DNA of 64,000 nt, from assembly GCF_026898115.1 (NCBI RefSeq), contig NZ_CP114036.1, positions 6,194,001-6,258,000 on the forward strand, in the 5' to 3' direction. Of the stretch, positions 24,811 through 33,487 are shown one piece after another. Position 1 is the first letter of the stretch; each line of letters starts with the position of its first letter. The notes under the pieces are model-generated. The model saw only the letters and a list, made by a program, of their open reading frames with translations. It made no database searches and was not told the origin of the DNA. The stretch comes from Streptomyces sp. S465. Lineage in GTDB: Bacteria > Actinomycetota > Actinomycetes > Streptomycetales > Streptomycetaceae. Both the position numbers and the translations under genes were made by a program.

Positions 24811-26190
24811 TCAGGATCTCCGCGCCGAGGTCGTCGTCGCGTCGAGCATGCCGGACCACAGGCCGGGGAAGTCGGGGAGGGTCTTGGCGGTGGTCGCCAC
24901 GTTCTCGACCAGCACGCCGTCGATGGCCAGGCCGAGTACGGCGGCGGCGGTGGCCAGTCGGTGGTCCTCGTAGGTGTGGAAGATCCCGCCGTGCAGCGGG
25001 CGTGGGCGGATCCGCAGTCCGTCCTCGGTCTCGGTGACCTCCCCGCCGAGTTCGTTGATCTCCTTGGCGAGGGCGGCGAGCCGGTCGGTCTCGTGCAGCC
25101 GCAGATGCGCGATGCCGCTCAGCACCGACTCGGAGTCGGCCAGCGCCGCGACCGCCGCGATCACCGGGGTCAGCTCGCCGACCTCGTGCAGATCGGCGTC
25201 GATCCCGGTGATCCGGCCGGTACCGGTGAAGGTCAGACCGGTGTCGGTGAGCTCGCAGGAGCCGCCCATCTCGGTGAAGATCCGGCGCAGTTCGTCCCCG
25301 GGCTGGGTGGTGTGCTCCGGCCAGTCCGGGATGGTCACCCGGCCGCCGGTGACCAGGGCGGCGGCCAGGAACGGCGCCGCGTTGGACAGATCGGGCTCGA
25401 CGACCAGGTCGCGGCCGAGCAGCGCGCTCGGCGCCACCCGCCACACCCCCCGCTCGCCGCCGGCCTCCGGGGTGTCCACCCGCGCGCCCGCCGCGCGCAG
25501 CATGTCGACGGTCATCCGGATGTGCGGCAGGGAGGGCAGCGCGGCGCCGATGTGGCGCACCTCGACGCCCTGGTTGAAGCGCGGCGCGGACAGCAGCAGC
25601 GCGCTCACGAACTGGGAGGACGACGAGGCGTCGATCCGGACCGGGCCGCCGTCCAGCGCCCCGCCGCCGTGCACGGTCAGCGGCAGCGCGCCACGGCCGT
25701 CGTCGTCGATGCGGGCGCCGAGGGCGCGCAGCGCGTCGATCACGCCGTGCAGCGGACGCTCATGGGAGCGGGGGTCGCCGTCGAAGTGGACGGGTCCGTC
25801 GGCCAGCGCGGCGACCGGCGGCAGGAAGCGCATCACGGTGCCGGCGTTGCCGACGTCGATGGTGGCCGGGCCGTGCAGCCCGGCCGGGATGACCCGCCAG
25901 GCCTCGCCGCCGCCGGAGGGGCCGCTCGAGCCGAGGGCGCCGCCGTCGGACACCGTCTCCTCGATGCCGACCCCCATGGCACGCAGCGCGGCGGCCATCA
26001 GGAGGGTGTCGCGGGAGCGGAGCGGGCGGCGCAGCCAGCCGGGCTCGGCGGCGAGCGCGGCCAGGATCAGACCGCGGTTGGTAACCGACTTGGATCCGGG
26101 CACGGTGACGGTCGCGTCCACCGCTCCGTCGGCGGTCGGAGCGGGCCAGAGGGCGGTGTGGTCGCCCGGGGAGGTCTCAATGCCGGTCAT
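24811..26190 (-). CDS. aroA: 3-phosphoshikimate 1-carboxyvinyltransferase (EPSP synthase)
   Basis: 459 residues. It joins phosphoenolpyruvate to shikimate 3-phosphate in chorismate synthesis. Hallmarks are VPGSKSVTNRGLILAAL near the N-terminus, NAGTVMRFLPPVAAL, ERPLHGVIDALRALGA, ASSSSQFVSALLL, and HLRLHETDRLAAL. It lacks the glycine-alanine sequence of glyphosate-tolerant type II enzymes at the NAGT motif, but tolerance cannot be judged further. The ATG at 26190 (MTGIETSP) is preferred over an upstream in-frame start at 26259. rsgA follows in an operon. Confidence 0.95.
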   Translation of the reverse strand: MTGIETSPGDHTALWPAPTADGAVDATVTVPGSKSVTNRGLILAALAAEPGWLRRPLRSRDTLLMAAALRAMGVGIEETVSDGGALGSSGPSGGGEAWRVIPAGLHGPATIDVGNAGTVMRFLPPVAALADGPVHFDGDPRSHERPLHGVIDALRALGARIDDDGRGALPLTVHGGGALDGGPVRIDASSSSQFVSALLLSAPRFNQGVEVRHIGAALPSLPHIRMTVDMLRAAGARVDTPEAGGERGVWRVAPSALLGRDLVVEPDLSNAAPFLAAALVTGGRVTIPDWPEHTTQPGDELRRIFTEMGGSCELTDTGLTFTGTGRITGIDADLHEVGELTPVIAAVAALADSESVLSGIAHLRLHETDRLAALAKEINELGGEVTETEDGLRIRPRPLHGGIFHTYEDHRLATAAAVLGLAIDGVLVENVATTAKTLPDFPGLWSGMLDATTTSARRS

Positions 26191-26307
26191 GGGTCTCACT
26201 TTAGTGGTTCGCCCAGAGTGCCAATCCTGATCGAAAGTGGCGAAACCCAGTCGAAACACGGCGCTGGTACAAGGCTCCGAAAGTGGCGCGCCCGGGAGAC
26301 GTACGGG

Positions 26308-27021
26308 TCACAGCCCCAGCAGCCAGCGGCCCCCGGCGAGCAGCGAACACAGCGAGACGGCGTGGAAGAGCAGCAGCCAGGCGCCGGCCGGAATGCCCGT
26401 CAGCCGGGCCAGCTGATCGGGGTCGGAGTCGTACGCGCCCCCGTGCCGGCGCTTGCGCTGGAGCTCGAAGGGCGGCCGCACGCCCCCCAGGAGAAGGAAC
26501 CAGACCACGGCATACGCGAACCCCGCCTGGACGTCGGGCCCGGTCAGCCAGGAGACGAGAAAGAAGGCGCCGCCGCTGATGACGACCGTAAGGACGCCAT
26601 AGGTGTTGCGGATCATCACCAGCATCGCGGCCAGCAGCGCCGTCGTCCCCCACAGCAGCAAGGTGATGTGGTCCGCCGCCAGCAGCCAGGCGCCGCCGAG
26701 GCCCAGCAGCGACGGAGCGGTGTAGCCGGACGCCGCGGTGAGGATCATGCCCAGGCCGGTGGGCTTGCCGCGGGAGACGGTCAGCCCCGAGGTGTCCGAG
26801 TGCAGCCGTATGCCGTCCAGTCGCCGTCCGGCGAGCAGGGCGACCAGGCCGTGGCCGCCCTCGTGGGCGATGGTGATCGCGTTGCGGGCTATGCGCCAGG
26901 CGGTGCGGAAGACGACGACCGCGAGCGCGACGATCCCGGTGGAGACGACCAGCCAGGTGGTGGGGTCGGGCTGGGTGCCGGTCACCCGGTCCCACAGGTC
27001 GGCGGCGTTCGTTGCGTCCAT
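26308..27021 (-). CDS. M50B-like integral membrane metallopeptidase family protein
   Basis: 237 residues with about six membrane helices. The zinc-binding HEGGH sits after the first helix (AITIAHEGGHGLVALL, near residue 55), the site-2-protease-like motif of the M50B family. A second conserved segment, GYTAPSLLGLGGAWLL, takes the place of the usual C-terminal ligand region. The ATG at 27021 is preceded by GAGGAG; sequence upstream of it is the antisense of the SRAP gene. The two genes diverge with 49 bases between starts. Substrate unknown. Confidence 0.85.
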   Translation of the reverse strand: MDATNAADLWDRVTGTQPDPTTWLVVSTGIVALAVVVFRTAWRIARNAITIAHEGGHGLVALLAGRRLDGIRLHSDTSGLTVSRGKPTGLGMILTAASGYTAPSLLGLGGAWLLAADHITLLLWGTTALLAAMLVMIRNTYGVLTVVISGGAFFLVSWLTGPDVQAGFAYAVVWFLLLGGVRPPFELQRKRRHGGAYDSDPDQLARLTGIPAGAWLLLFHAVSLCSLLAGGRWLLGL

Positions 27022-27070
27022 GTGCAGGCGGCTCCTCGGATCGGGTAGGGGTCGTGGCAGTGTGGCACCT

Positions 27071-27898
27071 ATGTGCGGTCGATACGCAGCGAGCCGGAGG
27101 CCGGAGGATCTCGTCGGGCTCTTCGGAGTGCAGAAGTGGGAGCCGGAGGAGACTCTGGCGCCCGACTGGAACGTGGCGCCCACCAAGGACGTGTACGCGG
27201 TGCTCGAACGTCCGCTCCGCAACGGACCGGACGCCGACGAGCCGCGCCCGGTTCGCCAGCTGAGGGCGCTGAAGTGGGGCCTGGTGCCGTCCTGGGCCAA
27301 GTCGCCCGAGGGCGGGGCCAAGATGATCAACGCACGGGCCGAGACCGTGCACGAGAAGCCCTCCTACCGGCGCCCCTTCGCCTCACGGCGGTGCATCCTG
27401 CCCGCCGACGGCTACTACGAGTGGGTCACCGGGGCGGGGGAGCGGCAGCTGGAGGAGAAGGGCAGGCGCAAGCGGCCCCGCAAGCAGCCGTACTTCGTGA
27501 CGCCGGTGGACGGTTCGGTGATGGCCATGGCCGGGCTGTACGAGTTCTGGCGGGACCGGACGCTGCCGGACGAGCACCCCCGGGCATGGTGGGTGACCTG
27601 CACGGTGATCACGACCGAGGCGGACAAGGAGCCCTTCGGCGGCGTGGCCCGGGAGGAGGGGCCGCGGTCGCTCGCCGAGATCCACCCGCGGATGCCGCTG
27701 GTCCTCACCGAGGACCGCTGGGCCTCCTGGCTGGACCCGGCCCGCACCGACGTCGGCGATCTGCTGCCGCTGCTGGCCCCGCCGCCCTCCGGGCTGCTGC
27801 GGGCGTACCCGGTCGCGACCGGGGTGAGTGATGTCCGTAACAACGGCCCCGAGCTGCTGAAGGAGCTCGAGGCCCCGGAGGAGGGCACGCTGTTCTGA
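27071..27898 (+). CDS. SRAP-domain (YedK/HMCES-like) abasic-site crosslinking protein
   Basis: 275 residues. SRAP proteins link covalently to abasic sites in single-stranded DNA through Cys2, exposed when Met1 is removed; the sequence begins MCGRYA as required. Other family marks are WNVAPT, MINARAET, CILPADGYYEW and HPRMPLVL (the His that helps catalysis). A charged insert (GERQLEEKGRRKRPRKQP) lies before the central strand. The start is fixed by the Cys2 rule. The stop overlaps the next gene start by one base (TGATG), so an operon with the hydrolase is likely. Confidence 0.93.
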   Translation: MCGRYAASRRPEDLVGLFGVQKWEPEETLAPDWNVAPTKDVYAVLERPLRNGPDADEPRPVRQLRALKWGLVPSWAKSPEGGAKMINARAETVHEKPSYRRPFASRRCILPADGYYEWVTGAGERQLEEKGRRKRPRKQPYFVTPVDGSVMAMAGLYEFWRDRTLPDEHPRAWWVTCTVITTEADKEPFGGVAREEGPRSLAEIHPRMPLVLTEDRWASWLDPARTDVGDLLPLLAPPPSGLLRAYPVATGVSDVRNNGPELLKELEAPEEGTLF

Positions 27899-28620
27899 TG
27901 GCCGCGAAGAAGACGGAAACGACGGGAACGACGGGAGCGGCGGGAACTCCGATGGCGGCGCGGCGGACGGAGCCGCCACGGGTGACGACCGAGACGGTGC
28001 CGACCCCGGCCGGGGACGCCCGGATCACCTGGCACCACGCCCCCGGCGCCGATGCCCTGCTCGCCGCGAGCCACGGCGCCGGCGGGGGCATCGAGGCGCG
28101 GGACCTGCGCGCGCTGGCCGAAGCGCTCCCCGGGCGCGGGGTGAGCGTCGCGCTGGTCGAGCAGCCGTGGCGGGTGGCGGGCAAGAAGGTCGCGCCCGCG
28201 CCCTCGACCCTCGACACCGGATGGCGCGCCGTGTGGCCCGCGCTGGAGAAGGCCGGGCTGCCGATCGTGGCGGGCGGCCGCAGCGCCGGGGCGCGGGTGG
28301 CCTGCCGCACCGCCCGGGAGCTGGGCGCCAAGGCCGTGCTGGCGCTGTCGTTCCCGCTGCACCCACCGGGCAAGCCGGAGCGGTCCCGGGCCGGGGAGCT
28401 GCTGGACGCGGGCGTGCCGACGCTGATCGTCCAGGGCGGCCGGGACCCCTTCGGGCGGCCGGAGGAGTTCCCCGAGCTGCCCGCGGCCATGGAGCTCGTC
28501 GAGGTGCCGTACGGCGATCACGGCTTCGGTCTGCCGAAGTCGGCGGAGCTGGATGAGCCCGCGGCGCTCGCCCTGATCACCGGCGCGGTCGCCGACTGGC
28601 TGCCGCGCGCCCTGGGCTGA
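27898..28620 (+). CDS. Alpha/beta-hydrolase family protein (KANL3/Tex30-like)
   Basis: 240 residues. The first 35 are low complexity (Thr/Gly/Ala/Lys). The hydrolase core shows ALLAASHGAGGGIEARDL at the N-terminus, a nucleophile elbow AGGRSAGARVACR with Ser in GRSAG, then TLIVQGGRDPFGRPEE (acid region) and PYGDHGFGL (His). This pattern fits the KANL3/Tex30-like dienelactone-hydrolase group. It is translationally coupled to the SRAP gene. Substrate unknown. Confidence 0.85.
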   Translation: MAAKKTETTGTTGAAGTPMAARRTEPPRVTTETVPTPAGDARITWHHAPGADALLAASHGAGGGIEARDLRALAEALPGRGVSVALVEQPWRVAGKKVAPAPSTLDTGWRAVWPALEKAGLPIVAGGRSAGARVACRTARELGAKAVLALSFPLHPPGKPERSRAGELLDAGVPTLIVQGGRDPFGRPEEFPELPAAMELVEVPYGDHGFGLPKSAELDEPAALALITGAVADWLPRALG

Positions 28621-28680
28621 TCCGCACGGGCCGCTGACCCGCACGGGGCCGGGAACCGGGCGGAACCGGTCGCCGGGGGC

Positions 28681-28707
28681 GGGAATGCGACGGCGGTGGT
28701 CCGTGTT
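28681..28707 (+). promoter_or_regulatory. SigR-dependent autoregulatory promoter of sigR
   Basis: GGGAAT, an 18-base spacer and GTT match the SigR consensus. It lies 60 bases before the upstream sigR start codon, as expected for the stress-induced promoter that makes the long SigR isoform in S. coelicolor. Confidence 0.8.
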
Positions 28708-28766
28708 GTACCGGGCGTTGGCCATCAGCGTGTAAGAAGCACCTACGAGGAAAGGGAGTCCCCCGC

Positions 28767-29618
28767 ATGGGTTCGCTTGCTTGCCCGGCCCGTCCGCAGG
28801 CCGCTGACCTGGACTGGTCCCAGCTGCAGGCGGCGCAGTCCGTGAAGATCGGAGCGGCGGGCGGACCGGATCGTCGTCTATTCTCCGATTCGAGCGGGTC
28901 CACATCCGGCCCCGACACGAAGCTGGAGGAGGTGGGTCAGGTCACTGGGACCGACGCAGGGACCGACGGCGTGACCGAAGAGACGGTCGAGCGGTCGCAT
29001 GAGACGTCCGCGGAGCGCAGCGCGCGCTTCGAGCGGGACGCCCTTGCCTTCCTGGACCAGATGTACTCGGCCGCGCTGCGGATGACCCGTAACCCGGCCG
29101 ACGCCGAGGATCTCGTACAGGAGACCTACGCCAAGGCGTACGGGTCCTTCCACCAGTTCCGCGAGGGCACCAACCTCAAGGCGTGGCTCTACCGCATCCT
29201 GACCAACACCTTCATCAACTCGTACCGCAAGAAGCAGCGGGAGCCCCAGCGCAGTGCGGCCGAGGAGATCGAGGACTGGCAGCTCGCGCGCGCCGAGTCG
29301 CATATGTCGACCGGTCTGCGGTCCGCCGAGTCGCAGGCCCTCGACCACCTGCCCGACTCCGATGTCAAGGAGGCCCTTCAGGCCATCCCCGAGGAGTTCC
29401 GCATCGCGGTCTATCTCGCGGACGTCGAGGGCTTTGCGTACAAGGAGATCGCGGACATCATGGGTACACCCATCGGTACGGTGATGTCCCGTCTGCACCG
29501 TGGGCGCCGCCAGCTGCGCGGTCTGCTGGAGGACTATGCCCGTGGCCGTGGGCTGGTTCCCGCGGGCGCGTCCGCCGGGGCGGACGAGTCGCACGATCGG
29601 AAAGGCGCGGACTCATGA
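28767..29618 (+). CDS. sigR: RNA polymerase ECF sigma factor SigR (long isoform; short isoform from 28932)
   Basis: SigR directs transcription of thiol-redox genes (thioredoxins, mycothiol enzymes, proteases). Region 2 is YSAALRMTRNPADAEDLVQE and region 4 contains EGFAYKEIADIMGTPIGTVM with the following RLHRGRRQLR. Two starts are credible: ATG at 28767 after AAGGGAG (283 residues), and GTG at 28932 after GGAGGAG (228 residues). The extension is exactly 55 residues, the size described for the unstable long isoform in S. coelicolor. The upstream start lies just after the SigR promoter, so that transcript would make the long form. The stop overlaps the rsrA start (ATGA). Confidence 0.95.
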   Translation: MGSLACPARPQAADLDWSQLQAAQSVKIGAAGGPDRRLFSDSSGSTSGPDTKLEEVGQVTGTDAGTDGVTEETVERSHETSAERSARFERDALAFLDQMYSAALRMTRNPADAEDLVQETYAKAYGSFHQFREGTNLKAWLYRILTNTFINSYRKKQREPQRSAAEEIEDWQLARAESHMSTGLRSAESQALDHLPDSDVKEALQAIPEEFRIAVYLADVEGFAYKEIADIMGTPIGTVMSRLHRGRRQLRGLLEDYARGRGLVPAGASAGADESHDRKGADS

Positions 29619-29944
29619 GCTGCGGAGAGCCGCATGAGACGGACTGCTCCGAGGTTCTCGACCACCTCTACGAGTTCCTCGACCACGAGATGCCGGACGG
29701 CGACTGCGCCAAGTTCGAGGTGCACTTCGACGAGTGCTCCCCGTGCCTGGAGAAGTACGGCCTCGAGAAGGCCGTGAAGAAGCTCGTCAAGCGGTGTTGC
29801 GGCCATGACGACGTGCCCAGCGACCTCCGCTCGAAGGTGATGGGGCGGATCGAGCTGATCCGCTCCGGGCACGCGGTGCCCGAGCGTGAGATCACCGCGG
29901 AGACCAACGCTCCGGCCAACGCCCCGACCACTGCCCAGGAGTGA
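29615..29944 (+). CDS. rsrA: Redox-sensing zinc anti-sigma factor RsrA
   Basis: 109 residues. RsrA binds and silences SigR until disulfide stress expels its zinc. The cysteines fall at positions 3, 11, 31, 41, 44, 61 and 62, with His37, the same numbering as in S. coelicolor RsrA. The ZAS motif is H37-x3-C41-x2-C44 with C11, where the zinc is bound and the C11-C44 trigger disulfide can form. The ATG overlaps the sigR stop by four bases (ATGA), giving near-equal production. The start is certain because the preceding Cys spacing depends on it. Confidence 0.96.
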   Translation: MSCGEPHETDCSEVLDHLYEFLDHEMPDGDCAKFEVHFDECSPCLEKYGLEKAVKKLVKRCCGHDDVPSDLRSKVMGRIELIRSGHAVPEREITAETNAPANAPTTAQE

Positions 29945-30106
29945 GGCCCTCCCTCCCCCTCGGTGATCAGATCATCACTCGAAGGGTGTAATCGGACAGT
30001 AGCTCCGGGTGGTGCGCCGCACTCCGTCTTAAGCTCCCCAACCAACCTCACCCGCCCCTCCGGGACGGGCGGGGCGGGTGAACGGACCTGGATGGGGAGG
30101 GACACC

Positions 30107-31570
30107 GTGCGGGCACTACGGGCTCTACGGGTGCGACAAGCGCTCCGGGCACTGCCCCTGGGGGCGCGGGCGTATGTCCTGTGCGCCGTGCTCGCGGCGG
30201 GATGGTGCGCCGCCCCCGCCGTACGGTCCCCAGCGGCCGTTCCCTGGGCCACGGCCGCCCTGCTCGCCGCGGTCCACACCGTGGGGTCCAGGGTCAGGGC
30301 CCGATGGCCCGAATGGTGCAGCCCCGTCCTCCTGGCCGGGGCTTTTCTGCTGCCGCCCGCCGCCGCGGCGCTGGTCGCCGCGCCGGGCGCGCTGCTGACC
30401 CGGGTGGAGCGGCCCCCGGCCGGGCTGCGGCGGGCGTGGCGCGCCGCGCGGCTCTCGCTGGCCGTCTGGGCCGCCTCGTACGCCTTCGCGGCCCTGCGCG
30501 GCCCACGGGCCCTCGCCGCCCTGGGGGACCTCGGCGGCGCCCGGGACCCCGGCGCGCCCGGCTTTCCGTACGCGCTGACGGCCGCCGTCGCCGCCGCGCT
30601 CGTCCTGGGCCTGACCGCCACCGTTCTGGAGGGCGGGGTGCTGGTCACCGCCGAGCGCCGCTCCCCGCGCGCCGCCTGGTCCGCCCCGCTGCCCGGGGCG
30701 CTCGCCCCGTACCTGGTGCACGGGCCCGCCGGGCTGGCCATGGCGGTGCTGTGGCGCAGCCCTTACGGACCGGCGGCGGCCCTGCTGGTGCTGCTGCCGA
30801 TGTACGTCTGCGCCTGCGGCTTCGTGCTGTACCACCGCGAGAGCGCCGCCCACCAGGCCACCATCCGGGCGCTGGTCCAGGCGGTGGACATCAAGGACCG
30901 CTACACCCGGGGCCACAGCGAGCGCGTCGGCCGCGCCTCCGCGATGATCGCCCGCGAGCTGGGCATGAGCGGCGACCGGCTGGAGGCGCTGCGGATCGCG
31001 GGCATCCTCCACGACGTGGGCAAGCTCGGCGTCCCCACCCGGCTGCTGCGCAAAGACGGCCCGCTGACCCCCGACGAGCGCCGGGTGATCGAGCTGCACC
31101 CCGAGTACGGCGACGAGATGGTGCGCGGCATCGGCTTCCTGGGCGAGGCGCGGGCCGCGATCCTCCACCACCATGAGCGGCTGGACGGCAGCGGCTATCC
31201 GTACGGGCTGGCCGGGGCGCAGATCCCGGAGTTCGCCCGGGTGGTCGCGGTCGCGGACGCCTTCGACGCGATGACCTCGACGCGTACGTACAGCCGGGCG
31301 CGGCCGGTGTCCACGGCGGTCGAGGAGCTGAAGCGGTGCGCGGGAACGCAGTTCGACCCCCGGATGGTGCGGGCCCTGGCCCGCGCCCTGGACCGCCACG
31401 GCTGGCACGCGACGGTCACCGCGGACGCCCCCGAGGAGCGAGGAAACGTCCCGGCAGACTCCCTGGGCCCGCCGCCGGAGGCGTCCGCGCCACTGGTACG
31501 CGCCGCGGTGGGGGCCGGGCCGGACGCCCCCGGCCCGTCGCCGCGCCTGAGCCCCGGCGGCGGATCATGA
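30107..31570 (+). CDS. Membrane HD-GYP domain protein (candidate c-di-GMP phosphodiesterase)
   Basis: 487 residues from the GTG at 30107, which has an ideal GGGGAGGG; upstream in-frame starts lack one. The N-terminal 250 residues are hydrophobic with about six membrane helices. The C-terminal domain is a complete HD-GYP: HSERVGRASAMIARELG, ILHDVGKLGVP, HPEYGDEMV, then HHHERLDGSGYP and VADAFDAMTSTRTY, so all metal ligands and the GYP loop are present. HD-GYP enzymes degrade cyclic di-GMP, which controls development in Streptomyces; activity here is inferred. The next HD gene overlaps by four bases. The last 50 residues are Pro-rich. Confidence 0.85.
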   Translation: MRALRALRVRQALRALPLGARAYVLCAVLAAGWCAAPAVRSPAAVPWATAALLAAVHTVGSRVRARWPEWCSPVLLAGAFLLPPAAAALVAAPGALLTRVERPPAGLRRAWRAARLSLAVWAASYAFAALRGPRALAALGDLGGARDPGAPGFPYALTAAVAAALVLGLTATVLEGGVLVTAERRSPRAAWSAPLPGALAPYLVHGPAGLAMAVLWRSPYGPAAALLVLLPMYVCACGFVLYHRESAAHQATIRALVQAVDIKDRYTRGHSERVGRASAMIARELGMSGDRLEALRIAGILHDVGKLGVPTRLLRKDGPLTPDERRVIELHPEYGDEMVRGIGFLGEARAAILHHHERLDGSGYPYGLAGAQIPEFARVVAVADAFDAMTSTRTYSRARPVSTAVEELKRCAGTQFDPRMVRALARALDRHGWHATVTADAPEERGNVPADSLGPPPEASAPLVRAAVGAGPDAPGPSPRLSPGGGS

Positions 31571-33255
31571 GCCCCGCCCCGGACCCCACGGGGGCCGACC
31601 CGACCGGCCCCGACCGAACCACCCGGCCACCCCACCCCCCGCACACCGCCGCCCCGCACACCGCCGCCCCGGACAGCGCCGCCCTTGGGACCGGCCGGGA
31701 CGGGGACGTGGCGTGGTGGGCCGCCGAGGGTGTGGACCGGGACGAGGGCGCGGCCGGGGTGATCGCTAAGGGGGCGGCTCAGGACGGGGACGCCGTGCGG
31801 TGGGTCGCCGAGGGGGTGGGCCGGGGCGCGGTCTCGCGGCGCCGCCGCGGGGGGCTGCTCGCGGAGCGGCATGTCCGCGCGGTGTGCCGGGCCCGCCGGG
31901 CACGGCACACCGCATACCCCGGGGACCGCATATCGCGGCGCGGGCACGGTGGCCTTACCGTCGTCGCGGTGTACGGCGCGGCGGGGGCGCTCGCCGTGGT
32001 CGCGCTCGTATGGACCGAGTGGCACGGGGTGCGGCAGCCGGCGGCGGCGCTCGCCTTCGGGGTGCTCATCGCCGTCGGGGAGGCGATCCGGTGCGTCGAC
32101 GCACCGTCCGCGCGTCAGCCCGCGCGTCAGCCCGCGCGGCCGCGCACCGGCGGGGCGCACGATCCGCGCGGTGAACCCGCGCCCGTCGCCGCCGCGGGCG
32201 CCCTCGGCTACGCCCTGGTCGGGCGGCTCGGCGGGGAACCCACCACCTTCGGTGTCCTCCAGGTGGTCACCGTCGTCATGGCGGCCACTCTGGCCGGGCT
32301 GGTGGTGCCGCTGGCGCTGGGCCGTCCGGCCGATCCCGGTCACGCCGCTCGCCGGGTACTGACCGTCGCGTTCGCCGCCACCTGCTTCCAACCGCTGCAC
32401 CAGACCGGACGGTTGGCCTCCTGGTTCGGGCACGGCCCGTATGCCGTCGGCTATTTGCTCGCTCTGCTGGCCCTGACCGCCCTGTGTGACGCGGTCCTGG
32501 CCGCCGCCCTCGCCCGTGCCCGCACCGGCTGGCCTTACGGACCGCTGCTCGGCGACGAGCTGCGGGCGCAGCAAGGGGTGGCGGCCGCGGTCTGCGCGAC
32601 CGGGGTGGTGATGGCGCTCACCGTGGCCGTCGCCGGGCTGTGGCCGCTGCCGGTCCTGGCGGTGCCGCTGCTGCTGATCCAGTACTCCTACCGCCGCTAC
32701 GCGGGGATACGGGCCACCTACCGCCAGACCATCGCCTCCCTGGCCCGGTCGACCGAGATAGCCGGGTACACCCCGGCCGGTCACGCCCTCAAGGTGGCCG
32801 CCCTCAGCCGGGCGGTAGGGCGTGAGCTGGGGCTTTCCGGGGCCCGGCTGACCGTGCTGGAATACGCGGCGCTGATGCACGACATCGGCCAGCTCTCGCT
32901 GCTCGACCCGGTGCCGGCCGGGGCCACCGAGCAGCTGCCCGCCGCCGAGCAGCGCAGAATCGCACTGCTCGGCGGCGCTGTGGTGCGCCAGACCGGGGTA
33001 CCCGCCGAGGTCGCGGTGGTGGTCGAGCGCCAGGCGGACCCGTACCGCGAGCAGCCGCTCGCCGCGCGTATCGTGCGCGCGGTGAACGCGTACACCGAGC
33101 TGGTGAGCCGGCCCGCGGCCGGGGGAGCGGCCGGGGCGGCCGCGCTGCGCGCCCTGGAGCGGCTGCGGCTGGCCACGGCGCGCGACTTCGACCCGGTGGT
33201 CGTGGAGGCGCTCGCCGCGGTGCTGTCGCGCCAGGTGTACGGCCGTCCCCGGTGA
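31567..33255 (+). CDS. Membrane protein with a degenerate HD domain
   Basis: 562 residues starting at an ATG that overlaps the previous stop (ATGA). The N-terminal 130 residues are Pro/Gly-rich and probably disordered. About six membrane helices follow (residues about 140-375). The C-terminal domain keeps AGHALKVAALSRAVG and ALMHDIGQLSLLDPV (the HD pair), but the HHExxDGxGYP block is replaced by VVVERQADPYREQP. It therefore lost the GYP loop and later metal ligands and is probably inactive as a phosphodiesterase. Coupling to the intact HD-GYP gene suggests a hetero-complex or regulatory subunit. Confidence 0.8.
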   Translation: MSPAPDPTGADPTGPDRTTRPPHPPHTAAPHTAAPDSAALGTGRDGDVAWWAAEGVDRDEGAAGVIAKGAAQDGDAVRWVAEGVGRGAVSRRRRGGLLAERHVRAVCRARRARHTAYPGDRISRRGHGGLTVVAVYGAAGALAVVALVWTEWHGVRQPAAALAFGVLIAVGEAIRCVDAPSARQPARQPARPRTGGAHDPRGEPAPVAAAGALGYALVGRLGGEPTTFGVLQVVTVVMAATLAGLVVPLALGRPADPGHAARRVLTVAFAATCFQPLHQTGRLASWFGHGPYAVGYLLALLALTALCDAVLAAALARARTGWPYGPLLGDELRAQQGVAAAVCATGVVMALTVAVAGLWPLPVLAVPLLLIQYSYRRYAGIRATYRQTIASLARSTEIAGYTPAGHALKVAALSRAVGRELGLSGARLTVLEYAALMHDIGQLSLLDPVPAGATEQLPAAEQRRIALLGGAVVRQTGVPAEVAVVVERQADPYREQPLAARIVRAVNAYTELVSRPAAGGAAGAAALRALERLRLATARDFDPVVVEALAAVLSRQVYGRPR

Positions 33256-33487
33256 GAACTCGCGGGTAATGAGCGGGCTTCCCGAGGGGCATGGTTGGAT
33301 GCGAGGAGAGGGGTGTCGGGCCGATGGCCGGTGGCAAGGAGGTGTGGTGGGCTTCGCATCCCGGCCGCAGGGTGAGGGGCCGGGCTGAGATGTCCGCGAA
33401 TGTGTGGCAGGTTGTCTTCAAGGGAGGGCGACGCCGTCCGCGAAGGCATCTGGTACGGGACGACTTCGATACCGGCAGGCGGGAATC

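Noticed and set aside
23203..27048. 1281-codon plus-strand frame across SMR, rsgA, aroA and M50 genes
   Set aside because: It covers four certain genes on the opposite strand; the translation is Gly/Arg/Gln low complexity.
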